Shown: positions 24,894 to 33,600 of the stretch, one piece after another
Numbering within the stretch: the first letter of the stretch is position 1
Layout of the letters: each line of letters opens with the position of its first letter
Origin: an uncultured Eggerthellaceae bacterium
Lineage (GTDB): Bacteria > Actinomycetota > Coriobacteriia > Coriobacteriales > Eggerthellaceae
Assembly: GCA_946618265.1 (NCBI GenBank)
Contig: CAMOLA010000011.1
Span: 1-41,991, forward strand
Length of the DNA: 41,991 nucleotides
Reading direction: 5' to 3'
Program-made: the position numbers and the translations under genes
The notes under the pieces: model-generated
Database searches by the model: none
Seen by the model: only the letters and a program-made list of their open reading frames with translations
Told to the model about the DNA's origin: nothing

Positions 24894-24917
24894 TTGACGG
24901 CGAGAACGGAGATACTC

Positions 24918-25448
24918 ATGGGTAAGCTTAGAATCGCGATGGTCTTCGCGACTGCGCTCGTGCTGGCAGTGTGCCTGGGCGGTTGTTCGAGTGAATCGGG
25001 CAGCAAGACGGGCGGTGCGGGCAAACCAACGGCGAATGTCACCTCGTCGCTTTGGGAAAACGCATCGAGCTCAAGCGCATCGGCATCCGCGGGCAACGCC
25101 CACGCCCTCACGACGCCCGAGAACTCGCGGGGCAAGTGGGACCTCATTCGCTTGGACTATTCGCACAAAGAGGGTGGCAAGAACGTCATGGACGGGCGCT
25201 ACGAGGGCGACGGCGTCTTGACGATCACGGAAACGGGCTACGACCTGACGTTTTCGTTCCCCGATGGCAACGTCCTCCTCGAAGCGAGTGGGACTTTCAC
25301 GACCGGCGCCCAAGCCACGTTCATCGGCAGCTCGACCGTTAAAGATTACCCGGTTGCCATGTTCGGCGGATTCGGCTCCGGCATCGTGATGAAGTTCACC
25401 GACGGCGGTCAGAACCGGACGATCACGGTGATGGGCTCCAAGCGCTAA
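24918..25448 (+). CDS. Small lipoprotein
   Basis: 176 residues from ATG 24918 (ACGGAGA upstream). Signal peptide MGKLRIAMVFATALVLAVCL with lipobox LGGC (Cys23), then a Ser/Ala/Gly-rich linker to about residue 60. The folded part (GKWDLIRLDYSHKEGGKN ... GVLTITETGYDLTFSFPDGN ... ASGTFTTGAQATFIGSS) is beta-rich and lipocalin-like in rhythm, similar in style to other small coriobacterial lipoproteins. Family not recognised. A stem-loop (AATGAGT 25487-25493 with ACTCATT 25511-25517, inner CAGG/CCTG) follows 39 bp downstream and may end the transcript. Confidence 0.7.
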   Translation: MGKLRIAMVFATALVLAVCLGGCSSESGSKTGGAGKPTANVTSSLWENASSSSASASAGNAHALTTPENSRGKWDLIRLDYSHKEGGKNVMDGRYEGDGVLTITETGYDLTFSFPDGNVLLEASGTFTTGAQATFIGSSTVKDYPVAMFGGFGSGIVMKFTDGGQNRTITVMGSKR

Positions 25449-25781
25449 CGGGCCTTTCGGCAAGCATCAGGTTGTGACGATTCGGGAATGAGTCGCAGGA
25501 CGTTCCTGCCACTCATTACATATCCGAGCATATTCCCGAGCGAGCTGGGTTTTCGGCGGGAACGCTCGCGCAGACGACCGCACTGGTGACGTTCATGGGC
25601 GGCTGCTCTCGTGGCGGGATTCCTCTCCTCCATTTGGGGGCAGTCCCCAAATGGCTATTACAACGAAAGCGCAGGCCGCGGGTTTGTGAACGGGAATGGC
25701 CAAAAGGGGACTGTCCCCAAATGGCTAAGCGGGCTTTTTTGGACGCGTCAACTTCTCCTTTCATCCCGCGATCCAGGGCGT
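25449..25781. other. Gene-free interval with stem-loop and two GGGGAC-type palindromes
   Basis: It holds the stem-loop at 25487-25517 and two related palindromes. At 25630-25654, CCATTTGGGG pairs with CCCCAAATGG around five bases. At 25698-25725, an imperfect copy GGCCAAAAGGGGAC faces GTCCCCAAATGGC. No ribosome binding site or coding pattern was found; the long frame entering the fic gene from 25611 is made of these repeats. Confidence 0.6.
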
Positions 25782-25816
25782 ATTACCGCCATTGACGGTA
25801 TAATGGTGGCGGTAAT
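25782..25816 (+). promoter_or_regulatory. fic promoter with -10 box enclosed by a 10-bp inverted repeat
   Basis: ATTACCGCCA at 25782-25791 and TGGCGGTAAT at 25807-25816 are exact inverted repeats. The 15-bp spacer contains TATAAT at 25799-25804. A start near 25811 would place the operator over the core promoter and leave AAAGGAGG as the leader. The fic product has a C-terminal winged-helix-like domain, making autorepression plausible. Confidence 0.6.
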
Positions 25817-25829
25817 CAAAGGAGGACGC

Positions 25830-26786
25830 ATGCTCTACGAGCCGCCGTTTGCGCGCAGCGACGCCATAGACTCCCTCTGCATGGAAATCGCCGAGCTTGT
25901 CGGGATGATACCGCCCGATGCGCCCTTGGCGAACAGCCCGGTATTGCACAGGGAGCTCAGGATCAAAACCATCCATTCGTCGCTCCTCATCGAGGGCAAC
26001 TCCTTGGACCGCGAGACGGTGACCGCCATACTCGGCGGGAAGCGTGTGCTTGGAAACCCCCGCGACATTAGGGAAGTCGAGAACGCTCGGCGCGCATACG
26101 ATTTGATCCCCGAACTTGATCCGCTTTCGTTGGAGGACTTGTTGTATGCCCATCGCACGATGATGGAAGGCCTCGTTTCCGAGGCGGGTCGGTTCCGATC
26201 GGGCAACGTTGGGGTGTTCGACGGCGACGCGCTCATTCACGCGGGCACGCCTGCGGCGTATGTCCCCGAGGTCATGGCGGACATCATGGGCTGGCTGAAG
26301 GACACGACCATGCACCCGTTGCTCGCCTCGTGTGTGTTCCACTTCGAGTTCGAGTTCTGCCACCCCTTCGCAGACGGCAACGGCAGGGTCGGGCGTCTTT
26401 GGCAGACACTTCTGCTCTCGCGCTGGAGGCCCATTCTCGCGTGGCTTCCCGTCGAGAGCGTTATTCGCGAGAGGCAATCGGGGTACTATGCCGCGCTCGC
26501 CCAATCCGATTCCGATGGGTCGAGCGAGCGGTTCGTCGAGTTTATGCTCGAGGCCATACGGGATTCTCTCCTCCCGTTCGCTCGCCCCGAAAGCGAGAGC
26601 GACCTCGCGCGCAGGCGCACACTGGCCTTTTTCCGAGAGAACCCGGACGGCAACGTGTCGACGCTTGCGGAAAGGCTCGGGTGCTCGAAGAGAAGCGCCG
26701 AGCGAATCGTATCCAAGCTGAAACAGGACGGCATGCTGGAAAGGCGGGGAAGCACGCGATCAGGCGCGTGGGTCGTTCTCGGTTAA
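25830..26786 (+). CDS. Fic-family AMP-transferase with N-terminal inhibitory helix and C-terminal winged helix
   Basis: 318 residues from ATG 25830, ribosome binding site AAAGGAGG. The N-terminal segment contains HSSLLIEGNSL, matching the (S/T)xxxE(G/N) inhibitory helix of class II Fic proteins, whose Glu blocks ATP binding until relieved. The Fic motif is complete: CHPFADGNGRVGRLWQTLLL (catalytic H178, HxFx(D/E)GNGRxxR). The last 60 residues (TLAFFRENPDGNVSTLAERL, then GCSKRSAERIVSKLKQDGML and ERRGSTRSGAWVVLG) form a winged helix-turn-helix typical of this subgroup. Predicted to AMPylate protein targets and possibly bind DNA. The 10-bp inverted repeat around its own -10 box is the obvious candidate site. 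Independent of the other fic gene by domain layout. Confidence 0.88.
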   Translation: MLYEPPFARSDAIDSLCMEIAELVGMIPPDAPLANSPVLHRELRIKTIHSSLLIEGNSLDRETVTAILGGKRVLGNPRDIREVENARRAYDLIPELDPLSLEDLLYAHRTMMEGLVSEAGRFRSGNVGVFDGDALIHAGTPAAYVPEVMADIMGWLKDTTMHPLLASCVFHFEFEFCHPFADGNGRVGRLWQTLLLSRWRPILAWLPVESVIRERQSGYYAALAQSDSDGSSERFVEFMLEAIRDSLLPFARPESESDLARRRTLAFFRENPDGNVSTLAERLGCSKRSAERIVSKLKQDGMLERRGSTRSGAWVVLG

Positions 26787-26816
26787 GGAACTGCCGCCTC
26801 GAAGGCCCTTGAGCGT

Positions 26817-26841
26817 GACAAAGGGGATACTCCCTTTTGTC
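26817..26841. repeat. GACAAAGGGG-type palindrome after fic
   Basis: GACAAAGGGGA and TCCCTTTTGTC are near-exact inverted repeats around TAC, starting 30 bp after the fic stop. It is a diverged relative of the perfect palindrome at 30515. Confidence 0.6.
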
Positions 26842-26925
26842 CCCCGACCGCACCGCCAAGAACGCCGTGCAGCGTATGCCCGCTCCCAGCTTCCTCGTCG
26901 TGCTCGTCGGCCGGGCATTCTATGC

Positions 26926-27135
26926 TCATAGCACATCCGAGGGTGTGGGGGTGGTGCCTGTCAGCATGCTCGGGGTCTCGTAGCGGAGGATATCGTAGCT
27001 CCGGTGCTGTTCGGGTTCCTCCTGAGGCTTGGCAGCCTTGGCCTGCGAGTCCGGCCCGCGAAGGTAGCCTTGTCACCGTAATAGTGGAGGAGGTCGATGA
27101 GCTCGCGATAGTGCTCGGTCCGTTGCGGTTCATTG
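26926..27135 (-). pseudogene. Frameshifted unidentified coding remnant
   Basis: On the minus strand one frame reads TEHYRELIDLLHYYGDKATF and AG; after a shift of one base the next reads PDSQAKAAKPQEEPEQHRSY, then DILRYETPSMLTGTTP, to a stop at 26926-26928. Both parts look like real protein, so a frameshift within about ten codons of GDKATFAG is likely. There is no start codon or ribosome binding site. Family not recognised. It begins beside the 29-bp palindrome at 27152. Confidence 0.35.
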
Positions 27136-27151
27136 ATAGCGTCGCGAAAAG

Positions 27152-27180
27152 TGGGACACGCAACCTGGTTGGGTGACCCA
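27152..27180. repeat. 29-bp extragenic palindrome, copy 6
   Basis: Outer arms TGGGACA and TGACCCA, inner CAACC and GGTTG, in the orientation of copies 2 and 3. About 280 bp of featureless sequence follow. Confidence 0.85.
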
Positions 27181-27461
27181 CCCCTGCGGAGTTTCGGCCA
27201 GGGTGCCCACGAGCCGATTGCCTATCAGGACCCTAAGGCCGCTTGCGTGCTTTGCGGTTGTCTTGTCGTACCTGTGTCAGATTATGCCGGATGCCAAGCG
27301 CTTTGTGTTATAGATCTGGGGAGCACTGGCCTGTCACGCCAGGCGTCGGTTTTGGCGCAGTGGCATTCTGACTGGTAATCAAGCCGACGACAGCGCCGAA
27401 AGGCTCATAAGCTGTGAAGGCGGACATTGCATGGTTTACGGGTGAACGCTGGCGTCGAGGT
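27181..27461. other. Interval with no gene seen
   Basis: No frame with a ribosome binding site, no strong hairpin and no recognisable remnant between palindrome copy 6 and the promoter of the 38-codon gene. Confidence 0.5.
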
Positions 27462-27489
27462 TTGCGAAGGTAGTTTCGGCGGTTAGAAT
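27462..27489 (+). promoter_or_regulatory. Promoter of the 38-codon membrane peptide gene
   Basis: TTGCGA at 27462-27467, 16-bp spacer, TAGAAT at 27484-27489. The expected start near 27496 leaves a leader of about 55 nt containing GGGAGGAGG at 27536-27544. Confidence 0.45.
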
Positions 27490-27554
27490 CGGGTGGTTGG
27501 CGGTGTTCGCCCATGCCGGGTTTGCCTTCTTCAACGGGAGGAGGTGGATTATGA

Positions 27555-27671
27555 ATGTCCTTATTGGATGTGCTCAACGGCGTGGCCTCGGTGCTCACCA
27601 TCGTGGGTTTCGTGCTTCATTGCGCGGGGCGATTTGCCACTCGGCGGCGTAAAAAGAACGACCGGACGTAA
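27555..27671 (+). CDS. 38-residue single-pass membrane peptide (toxin-like)
   Basis: The frame from ATG 27555 encodes MSLLDVLNGVASVLTIVGFV, then LHCAGRFATRRRKKNDRT and a TAA overlapping the terminator hairpin. One hydrophobic helix (residues 3-24) is followed by a basic tail (RRRKK). Strong GGGAGGAGG lies 10 bases upstream, and a promoter (27462) and terminator (27657) frame it tightly. An overlapping ATG at 27551 is better spaced (6 bases) but its 33-codon product is not membrane-like. Size, topology and compact layout match type I toxins (TxpA/BsrG/Fst-like or Hol_Tox), though no sequence match is claimed. A possible antisense promoter (TGC plus TAGTAT, minus strand, 27745-27753) points back across the terminator. 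Confidence 0.6.
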   Translation: MSLLDVLNGVASVLTIVGFVLHCAGRFATRRRKKNDRT

Positions 27672-27682
27672 GCCCGGTCGTT
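27657..27682 (+). terminator. Terminator of the membrane peptide gene
   Basis: AACGACCGG at 27657-27665 pairs exactly with CCGGTCGTT at 27674-27682 around an 8-nt loop; the TTT end gives a short U-tract. It overlaps the last five codons and the stop. Confidence 0.7.
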
Positions 27683-27689
27683 TAGCAAC

Positions 27690-28060
27690 TGCCAAACGGT
27701 AACCCGGCTAGTCCTCACAACGGCGGGCACCGCTGACATTGCGGATACTAGCATAGATGGCGCCTTCGCGGTAGGCCATGGCTGCAAACGTCATCGTTTT
27801 GGTACAGTGGCGCTCGGGCTAGCAACCAAACTGCGCAACTGCCCGGGTGCCCTAATTGGTGCGCGAATTGCCAAGTGCCCTCGTATGACAATTCGGCAAA
27901 CTATTAGGGTGTGCAATTCGCCGAGAAGATTGGCGAAACCCTGGCCTGCCTCTATGGCGCCCGTGCGGCCAGGTGAGATTGCCCGCGTTTTCGAAGCGCG
28001 ACCCCGCTCCGCCGTGGGTTTTGCGCACCCGCATTCTGACCGTTAATCAGCGTGGCTGCG
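27690..28060. other. Gene-free interval before the P-type ATPase
   Basis: Holds a possible minus-strand extended -10 (27745-27753). Three related words (AATTGCC at 27866, AATTCGGC at 27890, AATTCGCC at 27915) are spaced by 24-25 bp. Nothing else is recognisable. Confidence 0.4.
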
Positions 28061-28083
28061 TGCAGGGCGCCCTGCAGTATAAT
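28061..28083 (+). promoter_or_regulatory. P-type ATPase promoter: 16-bp palindrome directly before TATAAT
   Basis: TGCAGGGCGCCCTGCA at 28061-28076 is a perfect palindrome that fills the -35/-10 spacer. TATAAT follows at 28078-28083, with ATG at 28090. The start codon therefore coincides with the expected transcription start, so the mRNA is probably leaderless. No ribosome binding site is present. Confidence 0.6.
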
Positions 28084-28089
28084 CGCGCC

Positions 28090-30513
28090 ATGAGCAAGTG
28101 GACCGATGGCATAGAGGGGCTGAGCGCAAGCGAGGTCGAGGCGGCGCGCGAAGCCGGCGCCGTGAACGCCGATGCGGGAACGAAGACCCGATCGGTGCGC
28201 GATATTTTCCGAGACAACATCTGCACCCTCTTCAATTTGGTGAACGTGATTCTGTTCGCGTTCGTTCTCGTGACGGGCTCGCTGAAAAACGGCCTGTTCA
28301 TGATCGTCATCGTCATCAACACCGCTATCGGCATCGTGCAGGAGATACGCTCGAAGCAGCTGACGGACAGGCTCTCCATAGTGGCGGGCTCGAAGGCGAA
28401 GGTCATTCGCGATGGCGAGCGGGTCGAGATTGCGCTTGACGAGATTGTTCGCGGCGAGTTCGTCGTGCTCGGCCGCGGAGACCAGATACCGTGCGATTCC
28501 ACGGTGATCGCCGGCACTGCGAACGTCGACGAAAGCCTGCTGACCGGCGAAAGCGATCTCATCCCGAAGGCGGAGGGCGCGAGCCTGATGAGCGGCTCGT
28601 TCGTCAACTCGGGAAGCGTCGTCGCGCGCGTCGAGCATGTGGGCGCCGAAAACTACGCCGCCAAGATCTCGACCGAGGCGAAGGCGCAAAAGGAAATCAA
28701 TTCCGAGATCATGAACAGCCTGAACGGCATCATCAAGTTCGTGAGCTTCGTCATATTCCCCGTGGGGTTGCTTCTGTTCGGCAGCATGCACCTGTTCGGC
28801 GGCGTCGAGTTCAACCAGGCGATCCTTTCCGCTGTCGCGGCGCTCGTCGGCATGGTGCCCGAAGGGCTGATTTTGCTGACGTCGACGGTGCTCGCCCTCG
28901 CCGTCATCCGGCTATCGCAGCACCAGGTTCTCGTGCAGCAGCTCTACTGCATCGAGACGCTCGCCCACGTCGACACGCTTTGCCTGGACAAGACCGGAAC
29001 CATCACGTCGGGCGCTATGGAAGTCGAGGGCTTGCACCTGCTCGGCGATGCGGCGCAGCTGCCGGCGGGCGAGGCCGACGCCGCTTTGGCGCTCGTTTCC
29101 ATAGCCGCAGCCGACCCCGACGCCAACGAGACGGGTCGCGCCCTTATCGCCTGGGGCGAATCGTTGGGCGTGGCGCCGCAGCAGGCCATAACCTACGTGC
29201 CGTTCTCGTCCGACCGCAAGTGGTCGGGTGCCACATTGCCCCTTTTGCGTGCGGGTCAAGCTGCCAACGGGGAAGGGGCCGAAAGTACGCCGGATGCTGG
29301 CGCGGTGGGCAGCTACGTGATGGGCGCTGGCCAGTTCGTGCTGGGTGAGGGCTACGCTGCCATCTCCGAGGAAGTCGAGAAACGCGCCGAAAACGCCCGC
29401 GTGCTCGTGCTCGCGCGCGTGGACGGATTCGACGGCGAGGCGCTGGTCGGAACTCCCGAGCCCGTTGCGCTCGTGATGATCCGCGACCAGATTCGCGCTT
29501 CCGCAGCCGAGACGATCGGCTATTTCTGCGACCAGGGCGTCGACGTGAAGGTCATATCGGGCGACGACCCGCGTACGGTTTCGGGAATCGCCGCCCAGGT
29601 GGGCGTGCCCCATGCGGATCGCTTCGTCGATGCCACGACGCTCGATACCGACGAGAAGATTACCGACGCGGTGGGCTTGTACAGCATTTTCGGCCGCGTG
29701 AAGCCCGAGCAGAAGAAGGCGTTCGTTGTCGCTTTGCAGCAGGCGGGCCATACGGTCGCCATGACGGGCGACGGGGTCAACGACACGCTCGCGCTCAAGC
29801 AGGCGGACTGCTCGGTCGCGATGGCAGCGGGCAGCGACGCGGCGCGCAACGTGGCCCAGCTCGTGTTGGTCGACAACGATTTTTCCAGCATGCCCAAGGT
29901 CGTTGCCGAAGGGCGCCGTTCCATCAACAACCTTCAGCGTTCGGCTTCCCTGTTCTTGGTGAAAACCCTGTTCTCGATGGCTCTCGCCGTGCTGTTCATC
30001 GTGCTTCCGTGGCAGTATCCCTATCAGCCCATTCAGATGACGCTCATCAGCGCGTTTACGATCGGTATTCCGTCGTTCGTGCTCGCTCTCGAGCCCAACC
30101 GCGATCGCATCAAGGGACACTTCCTCGAAAACGTGGTCGTCAAATCGATTCCCGGCTCGATTACCGTCGTGTTGGCCGTGCTGGCTGCAAACATCTGGGG
30201 GTACCTTGGCCTCGGTCTCGATTACGGCCAGGTGTCGACCCTTTGCGTGCTGCTCACCGCATGGATTGGCGTGAACCTGATCTTCCGCATCTCGATGCCG
30301 TTTACGCCGCTGCGCATCGCCCTGCTCGTCTTTGTGGTTGTCGGGTGCGTGGCGGGCGCCGTGCTGTTCCCCAGCTTGTTCTCGATCAGCTCGTTCGTCG
30401 CGCCCATGTGGATGGTGGTAATTGCGATCGGCGTTGCCGCCGTGGTCGTGTTCAACGTGTTGTACAGCGCTTTTGACCGCTGGCATGCGGCGCGCCAAGC
30501 GAGGCTCGTCTAG
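28090..30513 (+). CDS. P-type cation-transporting ATPase, CtpE-like
   Basis: 807 residues from ATG 28090. P-type motifs are in order: LLTGESD (actuator TGES), VPEGL in the fourth membrane helix, CLDKTGTIT with phospho-acceptor D300, and the hinge TGDGVNDTLALKQADCSVAM. About eight to ten membrane helices. The VPEGL motif together with VRLxxxQVLVQ-like VIRLSQHQVLVQQL and the ETLAHVDTLCLDKTG stretch points to the CtpE/YfgQ-type group; mycobacterial CtpE takes up calcium. No heavy-metal-binding domain or CPx motif is present, arguing against metal-efflux pumps. The exact ion is inference. It stands alone, with a palindromic operator candidate over its promoter and a perfect palindrome directly after its stop. 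Confidence 0.88.
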   Translation: MSKWTDGIEGLSASEVEAAREAGAVNADAGTKTRSVRDIFRDNICTLFNLVNVILFAFVLVTGSLKNGLFMIVIVINTAIGIVQEIRSKQLTDRLSIVAGSKAKVIRDGERVEIALDEIVRGEFVVLGRGDQIPCDSTVIAGTANVDESLLTGESDLIPKAEGASLMSGSFVNSGSVVARVEHVGAENYAAKISTEAKAQKEINSEIMNSLNGIIKFVSFVIFPVGLLLFGSMHLFGGVEFNQAILSAVAALVGMVPEGLILLTSTVLALAVIRLSQHQVLVQQLYCIETLAHVDTLCLDKTGTITSGAMEVEGLHLLGDAAQLPAGEADAALALVSIAAADPDANETGRALIAWGESLGVAPQQAITYVPFSSDRKWSGATLPLLRAGQAANGEGAESTPDAGAVGSYVMGAGQFVLGEGYAAISEEVEKRAENARVLVLARVDGFDGEALVGTPEPVALVMIRDQIRASAAETIGYFCDQGVDVKVISGDDPRTVSGIAAQVGVPHADRFVDATTLDTDEKITDAVGLYSIFGRVKPEQKKAFVVALQQAGHTVAMTGDGVNDTLALKQADCSVAMAAGSDAARNVAQLVLVDNDFSSMPKVVAEGRRSINNLQRSASLFLVKTLFSMALAVLFIVLPWQYPYQPIQMTLISAFTIGIPSFVLALEPNRDRIKGHFLENVVVKSIPGSITVVLAVLAANIWGYLGLGLDYGQVSTLCVLLTAWIGVNLIFRISMPFTPLRIALLVFVVVGCVAGAVLFPSLFSISSFVAPMWMVVIAIGVAAVVVFNVLYSAFDRWHAARQARLV

Positions 30514-30514
30514 A

Positions 30515-30549
30515 AATGTGACAAAGGGGTCTGACCCCTTTGTCACATT
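30515..30549 (+). terminator. Perfect 35-bp palindrome after the ATPase gene
   Basis: Left arm AATGTGACAAAGGGGTC (30515-30531), one central T, and an exact inverted right arm (30533-30549). It starts 2 bp after the ATPase stop. A 17-bp uninterrupted stem should end or protect transcripts from either side. Relatives are at 26817 and 41251. Confidence 0.7.
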
Positions 30550-30698
30550 GCGTTCAGCCGTCTTCTTCAGGCTATTGGCGTGCGCCACCCCACCAACTTT
30601 ACGCCATCCTCAGGCGTGGGCGCGCAATGCAACCGCCGCGGTTATGCTATGATGAAACGGTCGAATGCGCGTCACCCGAAACAGAGTGGAGGCCCACC

Positions 30699-33600
30699 AT
30701 GGCTGCAGCACGGGGTTCGAGGTTCTTGGCGTTTCTCATCGTTTCACTGATTGCGTCGCTTGTATTGACGGCGTCTGCCGCGCCGGCTGCGTATGCGAAG
30801 ATAATGGCAGCGCAGGCAGATGGCGGGGCGACGATAACATCGCCGAGCAACAACAAGGAATACGACCTTGGCAACGAGGTGACGGTGGAAGCCAGGGCCA
30901 CATACCAAAGAATAGATGGCACGAAGCCGAATTACATCTACCTAAAGGTCACCAAGAATGGTGAACAGGTGAGCTATCTGAGCGAGGGCTTTACATCCCC
31001 ATTGGGAATGGGCCTTTTTCCGACCACGGTCACGATTAAATTCAAACCGGAAGCCGTAGGTGCGTACTTGCTCGAAGTGCACCACGATTGGACCTACGTC
31101 AACGGCGAGCATGTCGAACTTGCCTACGAGGACTTTACGCCCGACAAAAACGATGGCAGGACCATCATCGTGCGGAAGAGCATCAAGAACGCTGAGGTCA
31201 GCGGGCTTGACGGCATGGTGTACACCGGCCAGGCGCTGATGCCGGTGCCAGTCGTCACCATCGACGGCAAGACGCTCGACCCCGCCACGGATTTCGACGT
31301 GACGTATACCAAGAACACGGACGCCGGCGAAGCGACCGCGACCATAAAGGGCAAGGGCTTCTACAAGGACAGCGTCACGGCGAAGTTCAACATTGCGCAG
31401 GCCGATATCGCGCAGGCCATCATGAACGGCGTCGTGGACAAGACCTATACGGGGTCGGCGATAACGCAAACGCCCGCCATCATTTGGAACGGTCGGCAGC
31501 TCGTCGCAGGAACTGATTACGACCTCGCGCACGAGGGCAATACGAACGCCGGTACCGCCACAATTACAGCCACCGGCAAGAAGAACTTCACGGGCACGCT
31601 TTCCAAGACCTTCGCGATTGGCAAGGCGTCCATCTACGATGTCAGCGAGCCCTCCATCGCGAACAAGACGTATACGGGATCGGCGATAACCCAGAACCTG
31701 AACCTCACGTTCGGCGGTAAAGCTCTTGTCGAAGGCGAGGCCAACGACTATACGGCCTCGTACGCGAACAACGTGAACCCCGGCACCGCAACCGTTACGA
31801 TCACGGGCAAGGGCAACTTCAAGGACTCGATGACCAGGACGTTTTCGATTAGCGAGCCATCAACTCCATCGGTCGAGGGAGATACCACCATTCTCGAACC
31901 CGCGGATGGCGCTCAATTCGCAACCGGCAGCGAGATAACGTTTAGAGTTCGAGCGAACAAATTCGAAGATGCGATAGCCCCTGATGGACATACGGTTCTT
32001 ACAGACATGCCGAATTACGTCTACGTCAAAATAACGAGAGACGGCAGTAGAGTTGATTATGGAGCCGGCCAGATAAGTGCAAGCGGTAACGTGATTCGGG
32101 GATCGGTTACCGCAAGCACAGCGGGTGTCTATAGAATCGAATCCTGCTGGACTACCTGGCTCTACACAGCGCAAGGTTCGAATTTGTCTCCCACCGCTTT
32201 GCCGTACAAGGACTTCGTGGCCACCGACAGCGTTACGGTTTATGTCGGCGTGAACCCGCCTGGCGCCGACAAAAACATCGCCAACGCAACGGTAACCGGT
32301 CTCTCGGACATAATCGAATACACTGGCAATGCCATCACGCAGAACCCGACGGTCAAGCTCGGTGGGAAGACGCTCAAGAACGGCACGGACTACTACATCA
32401 CCTACGAGAGCAAAACCTATTCGAATGACCTTGCCAACAACGTGGATATCGGTATCGTCGAGATGACCATCCACGGCAAGGGGAACTACACGGGGAGTCG
32501 CGCTTCCACGTTCATCATCTCGCCGAAGAAGATTACCGCCAACATGATAACCCTGACCCCGGCCTCGCTCACATATACGGGCGCGTTGCAGAAGCCCGAG
32601 GTCACCGTGATGCACGGGGCTATCCGGTTGAAAGATTCTGTCGACTACACGCTCACGAACGAGGGCGGCATCGAACCGGGCAACTACGAGGTTTCGGTCA
32701 AGGGCAAGGGCAACTACGGCCTCGAAACTGCCACGAAGAGCTACACGATTGACAAGTGGTCGATCAAGAATGCGGTCGTGACGTGCAATCCGGCAACGTT
32801 CACTTACGACGGCCGGGCCAAGGAGCCGCCAGTATCGGCCATGCTCGATGGCGCGGTCTTGCCGCCCGAGGTCTACGACGTGTCGTACTCCGGCAACGTC
32901 AATGCCGGCACTGCTACGGCGACGATCACCGCGAAGGCCGATAGTTACTACACGGGCAGCGCAAGCGGCACCTTCACCATCAGCCCGCTCAGCATCGCAT
33001 CGAGCGCAATCGGCGTATCCCTGCCGAACGACCTTGTCTACAACCGGCAGGCTCAAACGCCGATGCCGCAGGTCATGATGGGTGAAATGGCGCTCGCGAG
33101 CCCCCGCGACTTCACGGTCGTCTACGACAACAACGTGAATGCGGGCACGGGCGCCAAGGTGACCATTACCGGTGCGGGCAACTTCACGAGCTCGCGCACC
33201 GAGACGTTCGCGATCGCCAGGAAGCCCATCGGCGACGAAACCGTCACGGTCGACGCGATTCCCGACCAATGCTATATCGAGGGCCAGGCGGCGACGCCGC
33301 AGGTCACGGTCAAAGACGGCAACTTCCTGCTGATCAAAGACGCCGATTACGGCATCGAATATGCGGATAATGTCGGCGAAAGCGAGTCGGCGACCACCAC
33401 AGCCACCGTAACCTTGACGGGAAAAGGCAACTACCAGGGCGCAAGGAGCGATATCACATTCAGAATCGTCGGCACGAAGGAGTTCAAGGAGTCCCTCGGC
33501 GGCGCCATCGAGAAGGTTAGAGCCGACGGTTTCGACCAATACCTCGACGTGGACAAGGCGGCCATCCAATCTGCCCTCGATACGGCCGGCGCCCTTTTAA

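Noticed and set aside
27551..27652. 33-codon frame from the ATG four bases before the membrane peptide start
   Set aside because: Better spaced from the ribosome binding site, but its product is Arg/His/Gly-rich without helix or membrane character; the 27555 frame is the protein-like one.
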